Notes: a model not told the origin generated them from the letters alone. DNA of 64,000 nt from Henriciella sp. AS95 (GCF_038900055.1 NZ_JBBMQM010000001.1:3534001-3598000), one strand, 5' to 3'; positions 17,527 through 28,003 are shown, counted from the first letter of the stretch. Numbers and translations are program-made.

Positions 17527-19710
17527 CTACCAGATGCGGATACGTTCTTCAGGCGGAAGATAAAGTTCATCCTCTGGAGTGACGTTAAATGCGTCATACC
17601 ACTCGTCCAGGTTGCGGACGACGCCGTTTACGCGATAAACCGGCGGCGAATGCGGGTCCGTCAGTATACGCTGGCGAAGAGCATCGTCGCGGTATTTCGT
17701 CCGCCAGACCTGCGCCCAGGACATGAAGAAACGCTGGTCACCGGTCATCCCGCCCAGCACGGGCGCTTCCTCGTCGGCGCTGATTTCGCCGTCGCCATTT
17801 TCGTCGAGGCTCATCTTGTACGCCTTGTAAGCCATCGACAGGCCACCAAGGTCACCGATGTTTTCGCCAAGGGTCAGGCGTCCGTTCACGCAGGTCTCCC
17901 CCTCATCGATCGGGCAGTACTGATTGTACTGACCGACAAGCGCGTCGGTTAGCGCCTTGAACGCAGCCTCATCTTCCGGCGTCCACCAGTTGCGAAGCAC
18001 GCCGTCGCCATCGGATTTTGCGCCCTGATCGTCAAAGCCGTGGCCCATCTCATGGCCAATCACGCCGCCAATGGCGCCGTAATTGATCGCGGGGTCAGCC
18101 GAGATGTTGAAGAAAGGCGGCTGCAGGATGGCGGCCGGAAAAACAATCTCGTTGCGGTTCGGCGAGTAGTAGGCATTGACCGTCTGCGGCAGCATGAACC
18201 ATTCGGTCTTGTCGATCGGCCCGCCAAGGTTGGACATCATGTCCTCAAACGCCCAGCGATTGGCCTCCATGTCATTCTCGAATGCATCATCACCGACAGT
18301 CAGGTCGTCATAGGTCTCGAACTTCTCGGTGTAGCCGATCTTCGGCGTGAACTTGTCAAGCTTGGCATAGGCTTCCGGTTTGGTGTCTTCGCTCATCCAT
18401 GTGATCTCATGGAGGTTGTCAGCCATCGCCTTTCTGAGATTGCCGACCAGCTCGTCCATCGCAGCCTTGTTTTCAGGTGGGAAGTAGCGCTCAGCGTACA
18501 CCTTGCCGACGCCCTCGCCGAGCGCGCCTTCGACCGATTGCACGCCGCGCTTCCAGCGCTCGCGCTGTTCTTCCTGACCGTTCAGCAGCTTGCCGTAGAG
18601 CGCAAAGCTTGCCTCGTCGATCTTCGCCGGCAACACGTCGGAGCGGTTCGACAGAAAGTGGGCCGCCGAATAGGCTTTCCAGGTTTCGATTGGCTCATTC
18701 GCCATCAGGTCGAGCAGGCCGACAATGCCGCCGCCGGAAATATCCGCGAGTTGTTCTTCGGTCAGGCCGTAATCGGACACTTCCTGTGGCGTTGGCGAGA
18801 GCTGGCGCACGACGTATGCCGCTTCATCATCAATGCCGAGCGTCTCCAGAATGGTTTGCATCGGGAAGTCCGGCTCCAGCGCCACCAACTCAGCCTTGGA
18901 AAGCTTGTTGTAAGTCAGGTTGCGGTTGCGGCTGACCGTGCGGTCCCAGTGGGCTTTGGCGATCTTCGTTTCCAGGTCGAAGACGGCTTCGGCCCATTGC
19001 GCTGGCTCCGGATAACCTGCTTCGCCGAGAAGAAGCGTCAGATAGGCCTTATAGGCCTCGCGATATTCGAGATTTTTCTCGCTATCTTCCAGGTACTGGT
19101 CGCGGTCCGGCAGGCCAAGTCCCGCTTGCGTGATGTAGAAGATGTAGCTGTCAGTGTCTTTGGAATCGACGTCGACCCAACCGGTGACAGGGGAGTCGAA
19201 GCCAGGCGTCGCGAACAGCTTGGCCAGATCATCGCGTGTCTCCAAGCTGGCGATCTTGTCCAGATAAGGCTGCGCGGGCGCCATGCCCTTCGCTTCAATG
19301 GAATCGGTATCGAGATAGGCATTGTAATAAGCAGCGATTTTGCCTTCCAGCGTGCTCGGATCAGGCTGCGCTTCGGCGAGATCATCAATGATAAAGCGTA
19401 CGCGCTGTTCGGACTTCTCACGCAGCAGCGTGAAAGAGCTGTAGCTCGTCCGGTCGGCCGGGATTTCGAAGTCGTCGTACCAGGTGCCATTGGCATAAGA
19501 GAAGAAATCGTCGCCCGGGTCGACATCAGGCTTCATCGAGACCAGATCGAGCCCAAACTCGCCCCAGTCATCCCTGGAAACTGTGACCACTTCCCTCGTA
19601 TCGGCTGGTGGCTCAACCACCGCAACAGTCTCTGTCTGGTCAGGCACCGTCGTGGTGGTGCAAGCCGCCAGCACAGCCAAAGCCGAGCCGCTCAGGAATA
19701 GTGATCGCAT
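17527..19710 (-). CDS. M13 family zinc metallopeptidase, lipoprotein
   Basis: A neprilysin/PepO-type endopeptidase of 727 residues. The lipoprotein signal is at the N-terminus (LAVLAAC) followed by a Thr-rich linker. The large helical N-terminal M13 domain spans about 60-430 and the catalytic domain the rest. Zinc motif HEMGH lies in GGVIGHEMGHGFDDQG, the third ligand is in ENIGDLGGL, and the substrate-binding NAYY is present. RVNGVVRN near the end fits the C-terminal Arg site. It cleaves short peptides in the periplasm. The start at 19710 has GGAG upstream and gives the lipobox; reading to 19779 would not. Confidence 0.95.
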   Translation of the reverse strand: MRSLFLSGSALAVLAACTTTTVPDQTETVAVVEPPADTREVVTVSRDDWGEFGLDLVSMKPDVDPGDDFFSYANGTWYDDFEIPADRTSYSSFTLLREKSEQRVRFIIDDLAEAQPDPSTLEGKIAAYYNAYLDTDSIEAKGMAPAQPYLDKIASLETRDDLAKLFATPGFDSPVTGWVDVDSKDTDSYIFYITQAGLGLPDRDQYLEDSEKNLEYREAYKAYLTLLLGEAGYPEPAQWAEAVFDLETKIAKAHWDRTVSRNRNLTYNKLSKAELVALEPDFPMQTILETLGIDDEAAYVVRQLSPTPQEVSDYGLTEEQLADISGGGIVGLLDLMANEPIETWKAYSAAHFLSNRSDVLPAKIDEASFALYGKLLNGQEEQRERWKRGVQSVEGALGEGVGKVYAERYFPPENKAAMDELVGNLRKAMADNLHEITWMSEDTKPEAYAKLDKFTPKIGYTEKFETYDDLTVGDDAFENDMEANRWAFEDMMSNLGGPIDKTEWFMLPQTVNAYYSPNRNEIVFPAAILQPPFFNISADPAINYGAIGGVIGHEMGHGFDDQGAKSDGDGVLRNWWTPEDEAAFKALTDALVGQYNQYCPIDEGETCVNGRLTLGENIGDLGGLSMAYKAYKMSLDENGDGEISADEEAPVLGGMTGDQRFFMSWAQVWRTKYRDDALRQRILTDPHSPPVYRVNGVVRNLDEWYDAFNVTPEDELYLPPEERIRIW

Positions 19711-19799
19711 TCTTCGTCTCCTCGAAGCAAATGATTGCAAGATGAACTTGTTTTTAGGGCACAGCCGCCCACAATCCACCCTTCATTTGCACCCGGAGA

Positions 19800-22700
19800 C
19801 TACTCGGCGGGGTGTGCGCGACCTCCATGAGAGGAGCCGATAAGTTCTTCCTCGTCGATGTTCACTTCACCCTCATAGGATTCGCCGATCTGGCGATAAG
19901 GGCGACCACCCCAGGTCCAGCGGAAGATGCGTCCGACTTCACAGCCGACCGCATAAAGCGCGGGCACCATGAGGAGCGACACAAACAGCGCAAAGGCGAC
20001 AGCTGAACCGAGCGACACCACCATCGGCTTCAGGAACTGAGCCTGCACCGACTTCTGCGTGATCATCGGCAGAATGCCCACAAAGGTCGTCACAGACGTC
20101 AGGAGCACGGGACGGAAACGCGAAACGCCAGCATCGACGATCGCCTGCAGCGCGCCTGCGCCTTCATCCCGGCGCCTGTTGATATAATCAACGAGCACAA
20201 GGTTATCGTTGATCACAACGCCGGCTGCGGCGCCGATACCGAACAGCGAGAAGATCGCCATCGGGACGCCAAACAGGACATGCCCGAACGCCGCACCCGC
20301 ATATCCGAACGGAATGGCGACCATCAGCAATAAGGGCTGCGAATACGATTGGAAGGCAATCGCCAGCAATATGTACATCGCAACGAAGGCGATGAGATAG
20401 AGCTTGATGATATCCCCGAAGAACTCAGCCTCCGACTGGGCTTCACCAATCGCACCCCGCGTAATCTGCGGGTACTTCTTGGCGAATTCCGGCCAGAAAT
20501 TGGTTTCCATGTCCTGCGAGATCTGCGCGCGGGTGCCATCGCCGACCAGGTCCGCGAACACGGTGACCGACCGCTTGCGCTCCCGGCGCAGGATGCGGTT
20601 GATGCCGGGGGCAAACTCGATCTCGGCGACCTGGGCGAGCGGGATTTCCCGCCCATCCGAGGTCCGGATACGAAGGTCACGCAGACTGTCGAGGGAGCGG
20701 CGGTCGCTCTCAGGATAGCGCACCATGACGCGCACATCGTCGCCGTCGCGCGGCAGGCGCTGGGCCTCGATACCGTAATAGGCCGCACGCACCTGTGAGG
20801 TCACGTCGCTGAGCGTGATGCCCAGTGTCGTGGCACCCGGTTTCAGACCAAGCCGGATTTCCTCGGCGGCCGAGGAGAGGTTGTCGCTGATGTCATACGT
20901 CTCTGCATATGTTGCAAGCTGGGCTTTTACTTCATCAGCCGCTGCCCGAAGCAGATCGAGATCGTCATGGTTCAACGCAAAGCGGATCGAATTGCTGGAG
21001 TTGTTCACCGTGAACGCGAAGTTCACTTCCTCAGCATCCGGCACATCCCCGAAATGGTCGCGGATTTCGTCCGAGATCATCTTGGTCGTCACGCCGGTCG
21101 GGCGCTCTTCGGCAGGCATAAGCCCAATAAAGGATTGAAGACGGCCCTCCTCGGCGATGATTGAAACATCCCCAATCAGCGGATCGGTGAGTTCCGGATA
21201 TTGCTGGGACAGCGCCTCACGCGACTCCTCGACAGCAACGCGAAGCTGGTCGCGGATTTCCAGTGACCGCGATTGCGGCGTGCCATCCGGCAGGTCGACG
21301 CTGACCTGAATAAGATCATCCTCAATGTCGGGCATCACGCGTACAGGCAGAATCTGCATGCTAACCAGCATCACCGCCCAGACGAAGGTCGCGGTGAACA
21401 CAGCGATCGTCACGTAGCGATACCTTACGGCCGCTTCGAGCAGAGGTTTGTAAATCTTGTTCGCGAACGTGATCAGGCTGTCTGCAATCGTCTGCTGCAA
21501 GCGCAGCACCTTGCCTATCGGACCGGTGAACTTCTGTGGCTCCATATGGCCCAGGTGAGCCGGCAGGATGAACAGGGACTCGATCAGCGAGAAGGTCAAT
21601 GCCGCGATCACGACATAGGAAATCTGTGATGTGAACTGGCGCTCCGGTCCCGGAAGGAACATCCACGGCGCGAACATGATCATGGTCGTGATAACACCGA
21701 ACATGACAGGCTTCAGCACCAGCTGCGTGCCAACTGTGGCCGCGTCCAGGCCTTGCCCGCGTCCGCTTTCGACTTCCTTGTGAATGTTCTCGCCGACAAC
21801 GATCGCGTCATCGACGACAACACCAATTACGAGCAGCACCGCAAACAGCGACAGGAAGTTCAGCGAAATCCCGAAGAGTGGCAGGATCAGCATACCGCCA
21901 GCGAATGCGGTGCCGATACCGATCGTCACCCAGAACGCCACGATCGGGCGCAGGAACAGAAGCAGGATGATGAGCACCAGGATCATCCCCTGCACAGCGG
22001 CAGAGGTGATGGTTTTCATGCGGCCGGTATAGACTTCGGACTGGTCGAACAGGAGGTCGATACGAAGACCTGTCGGCAGGCCCACTTGCCCCTTGCCGCT
22101 ATTGGCACGCTCGACATAATCGAGAATGCCTTTCGAGTAGGCTTCGATGTCCATTTTTTCAGGCGTCTGCACCATGACGAAAGCGGTCGGCTCGCCATCA
22201 AATGTCGCGTCAAGCTCGCCATCGACGAAGCCGTCAATCACTGTTGCCACGTCGCGAATGCGGATGGTGCCACCATCCAGCGTTTCGCGAACGATGATGT
22301 CCTCGAAATCCTCGCGCGTATCGGCAAGTTTGCGCGCCTGCACAGCCACCGTTCCGGTGTCGGTGCGCACATTGCCGCCCGATGAATTCAGCGATGAATT
22401 ACGCACCGCCTGCGCCACTTCGGCGAAGCTGAGATTGTAGCGGCGAAGCGCTTCTTCAGACACCTCGATAGAGACTTCCTCGCCGAGCGTGCCCCAGACT
22501 TGCGCAAGCTCGCCGCCATCAATCAACGCAACATCGTCGCGCACTTCTTCAGCGTAATATTTCAGTGTCTTGCGATCGACATTGCCGTGAACGGCGAGGC
22601 CGATATAGGGATTTTCCTGCCGCCAGCGCTGCACCTGAGGCGGGAAGGATGATTGCGGCAGATTGGAAATTGTGTCGACCCGGCGCTTAACCTCGTCAAC

Positions 22701-23015
22701 GAACTCGTCGATGTCGACGTCCAGTTCGGATTCGAGGTTTACATAGCCGACGCCTTCGCGCGCCGTGCCAGTCAGGCGTTTCAGGCCGTCAATATCAGCG
22801 ACCACTTCCTCAAGACGCACAACAATCTGGTCTTCCACGTCCTGCGGGGACGCGCCCGGCCAGGCGATTGAAACCGAGGCGCCGTTAAAGTCCGCCGCGG
22901 GAAAAGCTTCCTTTTCAAGACTTAGAAAGCCGAACGTGCCGCCGATGAAGGCGATAACCATCAACAGGTTCGCCGCAATTGAATTCCTTGCCCACCAGGC
23001 GACCAGACCGTTCAT
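19800..23015 (-). CDS. RND efflux transporter permease
   Basis: An inner-membrane RND pump of 1071 residues with twelve predicted membrane helices and two large periplasmic loops. The proton-relay aspartates are in GVVVDDAIVVGENI in helix 4, as in the HAE1/AcrB type. It exports hydrophobic or amphiphilic compounds by proton antiport, together with the adaptor and outer-membrane channel encoded upstream. Its start overlaps the adaptor stop by four bases (ATGA-type overlap), showing translational coupling. The last 40 residues are a hydrophilic acidic tail. The substrate is unknown, and no local regulator gene sits in the operon. Confidence 0.94.
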   Translation of the reverse strand: MNGLVAWWARNSIAANLLMVIAFIGGTFGFLSLEKEAFPAADFNGASVSIAWPGASPQDVEDQIVVRLEEVVADIDGLKRLTGTAREGVGYVNLESELDVDIDEFVDEVKRRVDTISNLPQSSFPPQVQRWRQENPYIGLAVHGNVDRKTLKYYAEEVRDDVALIDGGELAQVWGTLGEEVSIEVSEEALRRYNLSFAEVAQAVRNSSLNSSGGNVRTDTGTVAVQARKLADTREDFEDIIVRETLDGGTIRIRDVATVIDGFVDGELDATFDGEPTAFVMVQTPEKMDIEAYSKGILDYVERANSGKGQVGLPTGLRIDLLFDQSEVYTGRMKTITSAAVQGMILVLIILLLFLRPIVAFWVTIGIGTAFAGGMLILPLFGISLNFLSLFAVLLVIGVVVDDAIVVGENIHKEVESGRGQGLDAATVGTQLVLKPVMFGVITTMIMFAPWMFLPGPERQFTSQISYVVIAALTFSLIESLFILPAHLGHMEPQKFTGPIGKVLRLQQTIADSLITFANKIYKPLLEAAVRYRYVTIAVFTATFVWAVMLVSMQILPVRVMPDIEDDLIQVSVDLPDGTPQSRSLEIRDQLRVAVEESREALSQQYPELTDPLIGDVSIIAEEGRLQSFIGLMPAEERPTGVTTKMISDEIRDHFGDVPDAEEVNFAFTVNNSSNSIRFALNHDDLDLLRAAADEVKAQLATYAETYDISDNLSSAAEEIRLGLKPGATTLGITLSDVTSQVRAAYYGIEAQRLPRDGDDVRVMVRYPESDRRSLDSLRDLRIRTSDGREIPLAQVAEIEFAPGINRILRRERKRSVTVFADLVGDGTRAQISQDMETNFWPEFAKKYPQITRGAIGEAQSEAEFFGDIIKLYLIAFVAMYILLAIAFQSYSQPLLLMVAIPFGYAGAAFGHVLFGVPMAIFSLFGIGAAAGVVINDNLVLVDYINRRRDEGAGALQAIVDAGVSRFRPVLLTSVTTFVGILPMITQKSVQAQFLKPMVVSLGSAVAFALFVSLLMVPALYAVGCEVGRIFRWTWGGRPYRQIGESYEGEVNIDEEELIGSSHGGRAHPAE

Positions 23016-24280
23016 TGTTCCACTCCGTCCATATCACCGGCGGCCAGGGCAGCCTCGTCTTCGGAATCGGTATCCGGCTTGTTACGAGGCGTGCGCTGGA
23101 TCAGTTCGCCATCGGGCATCCGCTCGACAACCTGGATGGTCATGCCATCAAACGCCGCCTGGATGGGCGAGATGATCGCAAGCTCGCCCGGCTCAACACC
23201 GTCGGCGACGTATGCACCTTCCGCATCGCTGTAGACGACATCGACTTCGCGAATGTCCAGCTTGCCGGCAGGGCCGTCGCCGATGAAGACCTCATCCACA
23301 CCGCGAAGGGCAGAGCGAGGCACGCGTACCAGGCCTTCAATATAACGGCCCTCGATTTCAGCATTGACGAACAGGCCAGGCGCCATCGGCACACCGTCAT
23401 CCGAACCGGCACCATACGGGTCTTTCAGTTCGGCAATCGCGTTGACCAGGCGGGTTTGCGGATTGATCGCGGCGGACGTCCGGGCGATGCGGCCTTCCCA
23501 CTGACGCGGTTGACCTGCAACATTTGCAGTAAAGATCACGTCAGGCCCTTTTTCGGTGGACGACTCAGCAAACGCCAATGGCAGGCCAACCCGGCCAAGC
23601 TCTTCGTCAGACAGCGGCAGGGAAACCTCGACGACATCGGTCGCGAAGATCGTTCCGAGCGACTGGCCCGGGCCGACATACTGGCCAAGGTCGGCGCTGC
23701 GTTCGCGAACCCGGCCTGAGAACGGAGCCGTCACTGCGGTCCGGTTCAGCGCCAGTTGAGCATCGGCCAGCTGGGCCTTGGCAGAGTCCAGGGACGCGCG
23801 CGCTTCGGCGAGTTGTGGCTCACGACGAGCAAGCGGACTGGTTTCTGTAATACCGAGCTCTTCGAGGTCCTGCTGGGCCAGTTCGGCCTCGGCTTCTTCG
23901 CGGGCGAGGCGCTGTTCAGCTGATGCAACGCCAGACTGCGCGCGAACAATCGCAAGCCGATAGTCCTCGGATTCAAGACGAACCAGAACCTGCCCCTCAC
24001 GAATAAAGCCGCCATCGATAAAATCAGGGGACACGTAAGAGATGCGGCCATTGATTTGCGGCGCCACGACGATCTGGCGCTTCGGCTTGACCTCACCCTG
24101 GGCCTTCACGGTCAGAGACAGGTCCCTTATTTCCGCTGCCTCCGCAAAAACGGACAGGCCACGCGGCTCTTCTTCGGCGCGCTCAGGTTGCGGCTTCAAG
24201 GCCTGCATCAGGACAAAGCCACCCACGACCAGGCCGGCCAGAACCAGGACGGGCAATATGAGCATTATGATACGTTTCAT
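23012..24280 (-). CDS. RND efflux periplasmic adaptor (membrane fusion protein)
   Basis: A membrane fusion protein of 422 residues. An N-terminal hydrophobic anchor (about 4-27) is followed by the split barrel-sandwich domain (GEVKPKRQIVVAPQ and TAVTAPFSGRVRE) with an alpha-helical hairpin between (about 115-185, rich in Ala, Glu and Arg). The beta-barrel and membrane-proximal domains come after. It bridges the permease and the outer-membrane channel. It is the middle gene of the operon: 16 bases after the channel gene and overlapping the permease start by four bases. Confidence 0.93.
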   Translation of the reverse strand: MKRIIMLILPVLVLAGLVVGGFVLMQALKPQPERAEEEPRGLSVFAEAAEIRDLSLTVKAQGEVKPKRQIVVAPQINGRISYVSPDFIDGGFIREGQVLVRLESEDYRLAIVRAQSGVASAEQRLAREEAEAELAQQDLEELGITETSPLARREPQLAEARASLDSAKAQLADAQLALNRTAVTAPFSGRVRERSADLGQYVGPGQSLGTIFATDVVEVSLPLSDEELGRVGLPLAFAESSTEKGPDVIFTANVAGQPRQWEGRIARTSAAINPQTRLVNAIAELKDPYGAGSDDGVPMAPGLFVNAEIEGRYIEGLVRVPRSALRGVDEVFIGDGPAGKLDIREVDVVYSDAEGAYVADGVEPGELAIISPIQAAFDGMTIQVVERMPDGELIQRTPRNKPDTDSEDEAALAAGDMDGVEQ

Positions 24281-24296
24281 GGGAGGTCTCTGTGAT

Positions 24297-25721
24297 TTAC
24301 GGCGTTATGGTATCAGAATTTTGAGAACCCGGCTCTCCCGGGATCCCGCCTCCAAGTGCCAGATGGAAGGCAATGCGGTTCGAAATGCGCGCTGAACGCG
24401 CGGCAATGAGATTGCTTTCTGCATTCAGTCTACGGGTCTGGGCGTCGATCAGATTGAAAATAGTGACCAGGCCATTGGTGTACTGGCGCGTGGCAATCAC
24501 CTCAGCTTCTCTGGCTTCTTCCAGCGCTCGGGACTGGGCGTCCACCTGCTGGGCGAGAAGCGCATCGGCCGCGAGGGCGTCTTCCACTTCGCGCCAGGAT
24601 GAAAGGACAGTCGCGGCATAGTTCGCGACAGCCACTTCGGCATTTGCGATCGCCGCATCGCGATCCGCGCGCAGCGACCCACCATTAAAGACAGGCTGAA
24701 CGAGGCTCGCGATAGCATTGGCCGCAATTCGCGAAGGATCAAACAGGTCTGACAGATCAGTTTCATTGTTACTGGCCGACGCTGAAAGGCTGAGGCTTGG
24801 CAGCATGGCGAGGCGCGCCTGCTCTGCCTGCAGGCCTGCAGCGACAACGCGTGCCTCGGAGGCGGCAACGTCCGGGCGCCGTGCAAGCAACATGGCGGGC
24901 GTACCACCCGCGGAGATAGGTTCGAGGTCCGGCAAGCTCGCTGGCGCATCAATCTCGTTCGCCGGATAGCGACCGAGCAGAATTTCAAGACGGCGAACGG
25001 CGTTGCCGCTGGCAAGGCGGCGTGCCGCGATGGCCGCTTCGGCCGTGGCGACAGCACTGCGGGCGGTGCGCACGTCGAGCGCATCGGTCAGCCCGCGCGC
25101 AACGCGGCGCTCCGTGAGCTCGAGGATACGCTGGCGTGCTTCAAATGTCTGTACGGCGACGCGCTCCTGAGAGAGCGCCTCATTAAGATCGGTCCAGGCA
25201 ATTGCGGTTTGCGCAGCCAGTGACAGGCGCGCCGCGGCCAGATCAGCTTCGCTGGCTGCCAGGCGTGCTTCAGCCGCGTCGATGCCCGCGCCAATGCGGC
25301 CCCACAGGTCCGGCGTCCACGAAGCATCTGCGCGAAGTCCGTAGGTCGGGTCGGTAAACCGATCATCGACGCTCGGCGCGTAGGATGACGTAACACCCGC
25401 AGAGGCACCGATGGACGCATTCGGCAGCGAACGGCCATAAACGCCGCGCGCCTGCGCCCGCGTCGCCTCGACGACATAATACTGGGCGCGAATGTTCGGA
25501 TTGGCGCGAAGGGATTCGGCCACCAGTTCCTGCATCATCGGGTCGTTGAACTGCTCAATCCAGTCACCGCTCGGCAACTCGCCCGAAACGCCAGCCGCAG
25601 ACCAGGCCGCAGGCGCATCCGGCGCAACCGCGAATATCTCTACAGGATCGCCGGAAATGCCCCGCGCAGTCGCGCATCCGGACAATACCAGGAGTCCCAG
25701 TATGGCGGTGTGCTTGTTCAT
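24297..25721 (-). CDS. outer-membrane efflux lipoprotein, NodT/OprM type
   Basis: An outer-membrane channel of the TolC superfamily, 474 residues. The N-terminus carries a lipoprotein signal (LVLSGC), and the two repeated coiled-coil/beta-barrel halves are recognisable by paired helices rich in Ala, Glu and Arg and by GTPAMLLARRPDVAASEARVV (quoted in part). This is the NodT family of RND partner channels. The start at 25721 has GAGGG upstream; the in-frame codon at 25742 would displace the signal peptide. First gene of the three-gene efflux operon, with its promoter in the gap shared with phoR. Confidence 0.92.
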   Translation of the reverse strand: MNKHTAILGLLVLSGCATARGISGDPVEIFAVAPDAPAAWSAAGVSGELPSGDWIEQFNDPMMQELVAESLRANPNIRAQYYVVEATRAQARGVYGRSLPNASIGASAGVTSSYAPSVDDRFTDPTYGLRADASWTPDLWGRIGAGIDAAEARLAASEADLAAARLSLAAQTAIAWTDLNEALSQERVAVQTFEARQRILELTERRVARGLTDALDVRTARSAVATAEAAIAARRLASGNAVRRLEILLGRYPANEIDAPASLPDLEPISAGGTPAMLLARRPDVAASEARVVAAGLQAEQARLAMLPSLSLSASASNNETDLSDLFDPSRIAANAIASLVQPVFNGGSLRADRDAAIANAEVAVANYAATVLSSWREVEDALAADALLAQQVDAQSRALEEAREAEVIATRQYTNGLVTIFNLIDAQTRRLNAESNLIAARSARISNRIAFHLALGGGIPGEPGSQNSDTITP

Positions 25722-25922
25722 TAGACCCTCATCTATTCTCAATCGTCACCTACGAGCGTACTACTCGACTGTCAACAAAAAATTATCGAAATTCAATATC
25801 CGCTAATTTTAGTTGTAGTTGCAACACATGAACGTTGAGAAACTGTAGATATTGCGGCGACCGGGTGACGTTTTCGCTATAGTGAGACTTGCAGAACACA
25901 CCCAATCTTGGTTTGAAAACAA
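25722..25922. promoter_or_regulatory. divergent promoter region, efflux operon / phoR
   Basis: This 201-base gap between the divergent efflux operon and phoR is markedly AT-rich at 25770-25830. A TATAGT hexamer at 25878-25883 is a candidate -10 element for phoR, but I find no well-spaced -35 and no clear Pho box. No coding sequence is visible. Confidence 0.4.
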
Positions 25923-27302
25923 ATGTCATCGACTGATCGCACCTCCGAGACACCACCCAGCCGCCGGCCGGAACGGGCGAGGGACTTCCTTGTCCTGACG
26001 GCTTCGGGCTGCGCGCTCATCGCCCTGCTTAGCGCGTCCGGCGCGCTGGGCTGGATTGAGGGGCTGACGGCCTGCATGGTGCTTTGCGCCGGCTCACTGG
26101 CCTATTTCGTCGGGTCCGTTCCGCCCGAGCGGATCCAGGAAGACGTCGCGCCCAATGGCGGAACTGACGTCTCGGCCAATACCTCCGTCCGCAAGATGAT
26201 CGAGGCCCTGCCCTTCCCGGCCTTTCACATTACGCCCGACAATCGCATCGACGCCCTGAACGATCATGTGAGGCATCTATTTCGCATGTCGCAGGCGCAG
26301 GGCGCGCTGAAATCTGTCGCGATCCGTCAGCCGGACCTCCTGACCGCCACAGACCGCGTGGCCCGGACAGGCGCCAGCGAACGGGTCGAGTTCATGACCG
26401 GCGAGGGCGACGAGCTCTGGCTGGCTCACCTGACCGCCGGGATCGCCCCTCAGAGCGTCTTCATCTTCCTTGAAGACCGGACGGCCGTTCACCGCGCCGA
26501 GCGCGCCCGCGCGGACTTCCTTGCGAATGCCAGCCACGAGCTGCGCACGCCGCTGACCGCGCTGGCGGGCTTCATCGAGACGATGCGCGGTCCGGCCAAG
26601 AATGATCGCGATTCCTGGGATGGATTCCTGGAGATCATGCACCAGCAAACCGACAGGATGCGCCACCTGGTGTCCGACCTGCTGTCGCTGTCCCGGATTG
26701 AGTTCAGCGAGCACCGCCCACCTGACTCGATCATCGACCTCTCTGAAGTGCTGAGCCAGACAGTGCTCGCCCTGGAGCCCATCGCTGCAGAGCGCTCGAT
26801 CACCCTCAAACTGGAGGGCGGTGAAGACAAAGTCCGGATTACCGCCAAGTGGGATGAGATCGCACAGGTCATCCAGAACCTCGTCGGAAACGCGCTCAAA
26901 TATTCGCCCTCTGGCGGCACGGTCAGGGTGATGGCTGGCACGTCGCCGTCCATGCTTGATGCAGGCCGCAAGGCGACCGGCAATCAACCAGAAGCGACGC
27001 GTGCCATCCTGCTGCAGCCACGGGCCTCAGCAGAGGTCCCAGCGGCCTGGGTGCGCGTCGAGGATGACGGCCAGGGCATCGCCCGAAAGCACCTTGCCCG
27101 CCTCGGCGAGCGCTTCTACCGCGCCGATGAAAGCCGTGGTGGCTCGATTGAGGGCACAGGACTGGGACTCGCCATCGTCAAGCACATCATGGCGCGTCAT
27201 CGCGGCGGCCTCGGCGTGGCCAGCGAAGAAAGCAAAGGGGCCGCCTTCGGTGTCTGGCTGCCAGTGGCTGAAAAATCGGCCGCGACAAGCGCTGACGACT
27301 GA
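25923..27302 (+). CDS. phoR: phosphate regulon sensor histidine kinase PhoR
   Basis: A 459-residue membrane sensor kinase. Two close hydrophobic segments (about 21-42 and 46-65) leave almost no periplasmic loop, as in PhoR. A PAS-like region (about 88-190) comes next, then HisKA with His205 in ANASHELRTPL. The ATPase domain has the N-box NLVGNALKYSP, the G1 box VEDDGQGI and the G2 box GTGLGLAIV. It autophosphorylates and passes phosphate to PhoB when phosphate is scarce, restrained by the Pst transporter and PhoU. The stop codon overlaps the rluA-like start by one base (TGATG), so the two are coupled. Confidence 0.93.
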   Translation: MSSTDRTSETPPSRRPERARDFLVLTASGCALIALLSASGALGWIEGLTACMVLCAGSLAYFVGSVPPERIQEDVAPNGGTDVSANTSVRKMIEALPFPAFHITPDNRIDALNDHVRHLFRMSQAQGALKSVAIRQPDLLTATDRVARTGASERVEFMTGEGDELWLAHLTAGIAPQSVFIFLEDRTAVHRAERARADFLANASHELRTPLTALAGFIETMRGPAKNDRDSWDGFLEIMHQQTDRMRHLVSDLLSLSRIEFSEHRPPDSIIDLSEVLSQTVLALEPIAAERSITLKLEGGEDKVRITAKWDEIAQVIQNLVGNALKYSPSGGTVRVMAGTSPSMLDAGRKATGNQPEATRAILLQPRASAEVPAAWVRVEDDGQGIARKHLARLGERFYRADESRGGSIEGTGLGLAIVKHIMARHRGGLGVASEESKGAAFGVWLPVAEKSAATSADD

Positions 27303-27970
27303 TGCGGACGGTCCCCGAAGCGCCGCCCTACAATCCGGACCCCGGCCTCAAGCTTGAGATTGTCTATCAGGACGACGCGCTGCTCGCCGTGAACAAGCCG
27401 TCGGGCCTTCTATCCGTGCCCGGTAAGGGCGACGCCCGCCAGACCAGCGCCCTCAGCCTGCTGCAGGCCGATCACGGATGGCTGGGGGTCGTCCACAGGC
27501 TGGATATGGATACGTCCGGCCTCCTGATCTTTGCGCGCACGACCGAAATGATGAAGGCCCTGTCCAGAGCCTTCGCGGAAAGCGCGGTCGACAAGCGCTA
27601 CATCGCCTGGGTCGAAGGCGAACCGGACGGCGATAGCGGACAGATCGACCTGCCGATTGGCCGCGACTGGGACGCGCGCCCCCTGCGCAAGATTGACCGG
27701 GTCAGCGGCAAGCCTTCCAGCACGATATGGCACAAGCTGGAGGTCAGCTCTGGCAAAACCAGGCTTGAACTTGAACCGCTGACTGGCCGTACACATCAGC
27801 TGCGCCTTCATTGCGCAGCCATCGGTCATCCAATCCTGGGCGACCGGCTATATGGCAACCCAGCAACAGCGCAGCGACTTTGTCTGCATGCCTTGTCGCT
27901 GCGGCTCACTCACCCCGCCACGGGCAATCAACTGCATTTAAAGGCAGAGCTGACCTTCAGCGCCGACTAA
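27302..27970 (+). CDS. RluA family pseudouridine synthase
   Basis: A 222-residue single-domain pseudouridine synthase of the RluA family without an S4 domain. The catalytic Asp68 lies in HRLDMDTSG, and GRTHQLRLH and HPILGDRLYG are the other family signatures. It likely isomerises a uridine in 23S rRNA and/or tRNA (the RluA targets in E. coli are 23S 746 and tRNA 32); the exact target here is inferred. It is wedged between phoR and pstC, overlapping the phoR stop codon, which is an unusual insertion into the phosphate locus. Confidence 0.9.
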   Translation: MRTVPEAPPYNPDPGLKLEIVYQDDALLAVNKPSGLLSVPGKGDARQTSALSLLQADHGWLGVVHRLDMDTSGLLIFARTTEMMKALSRAFAESAVDKRYIAWVEGEPDGDSGQIDLPIGRDWDARPLRKIDRVSGKPSSTIWHKLEVSSGKTRLELEPLTGRTHQLRLHCAAIGHPILGDRLYGNPATAQRLCLHALSLRLTHPATGNQLHLKAELTFSAD

Positions 27971-28003
27971 AGAATCGCACATGTTTTCTGCTTGAAAGCG
28001 GTG

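Noticed and set aside
18040-19701. Long open frame (553 codons) on the plus strand opposite the M13 peptidase gene
   Set aside because: It mirrors a well-supported metallopeptidase gene and has no recognisable domain or ribosome binding site. Long antisense frames are expected at this GC content.
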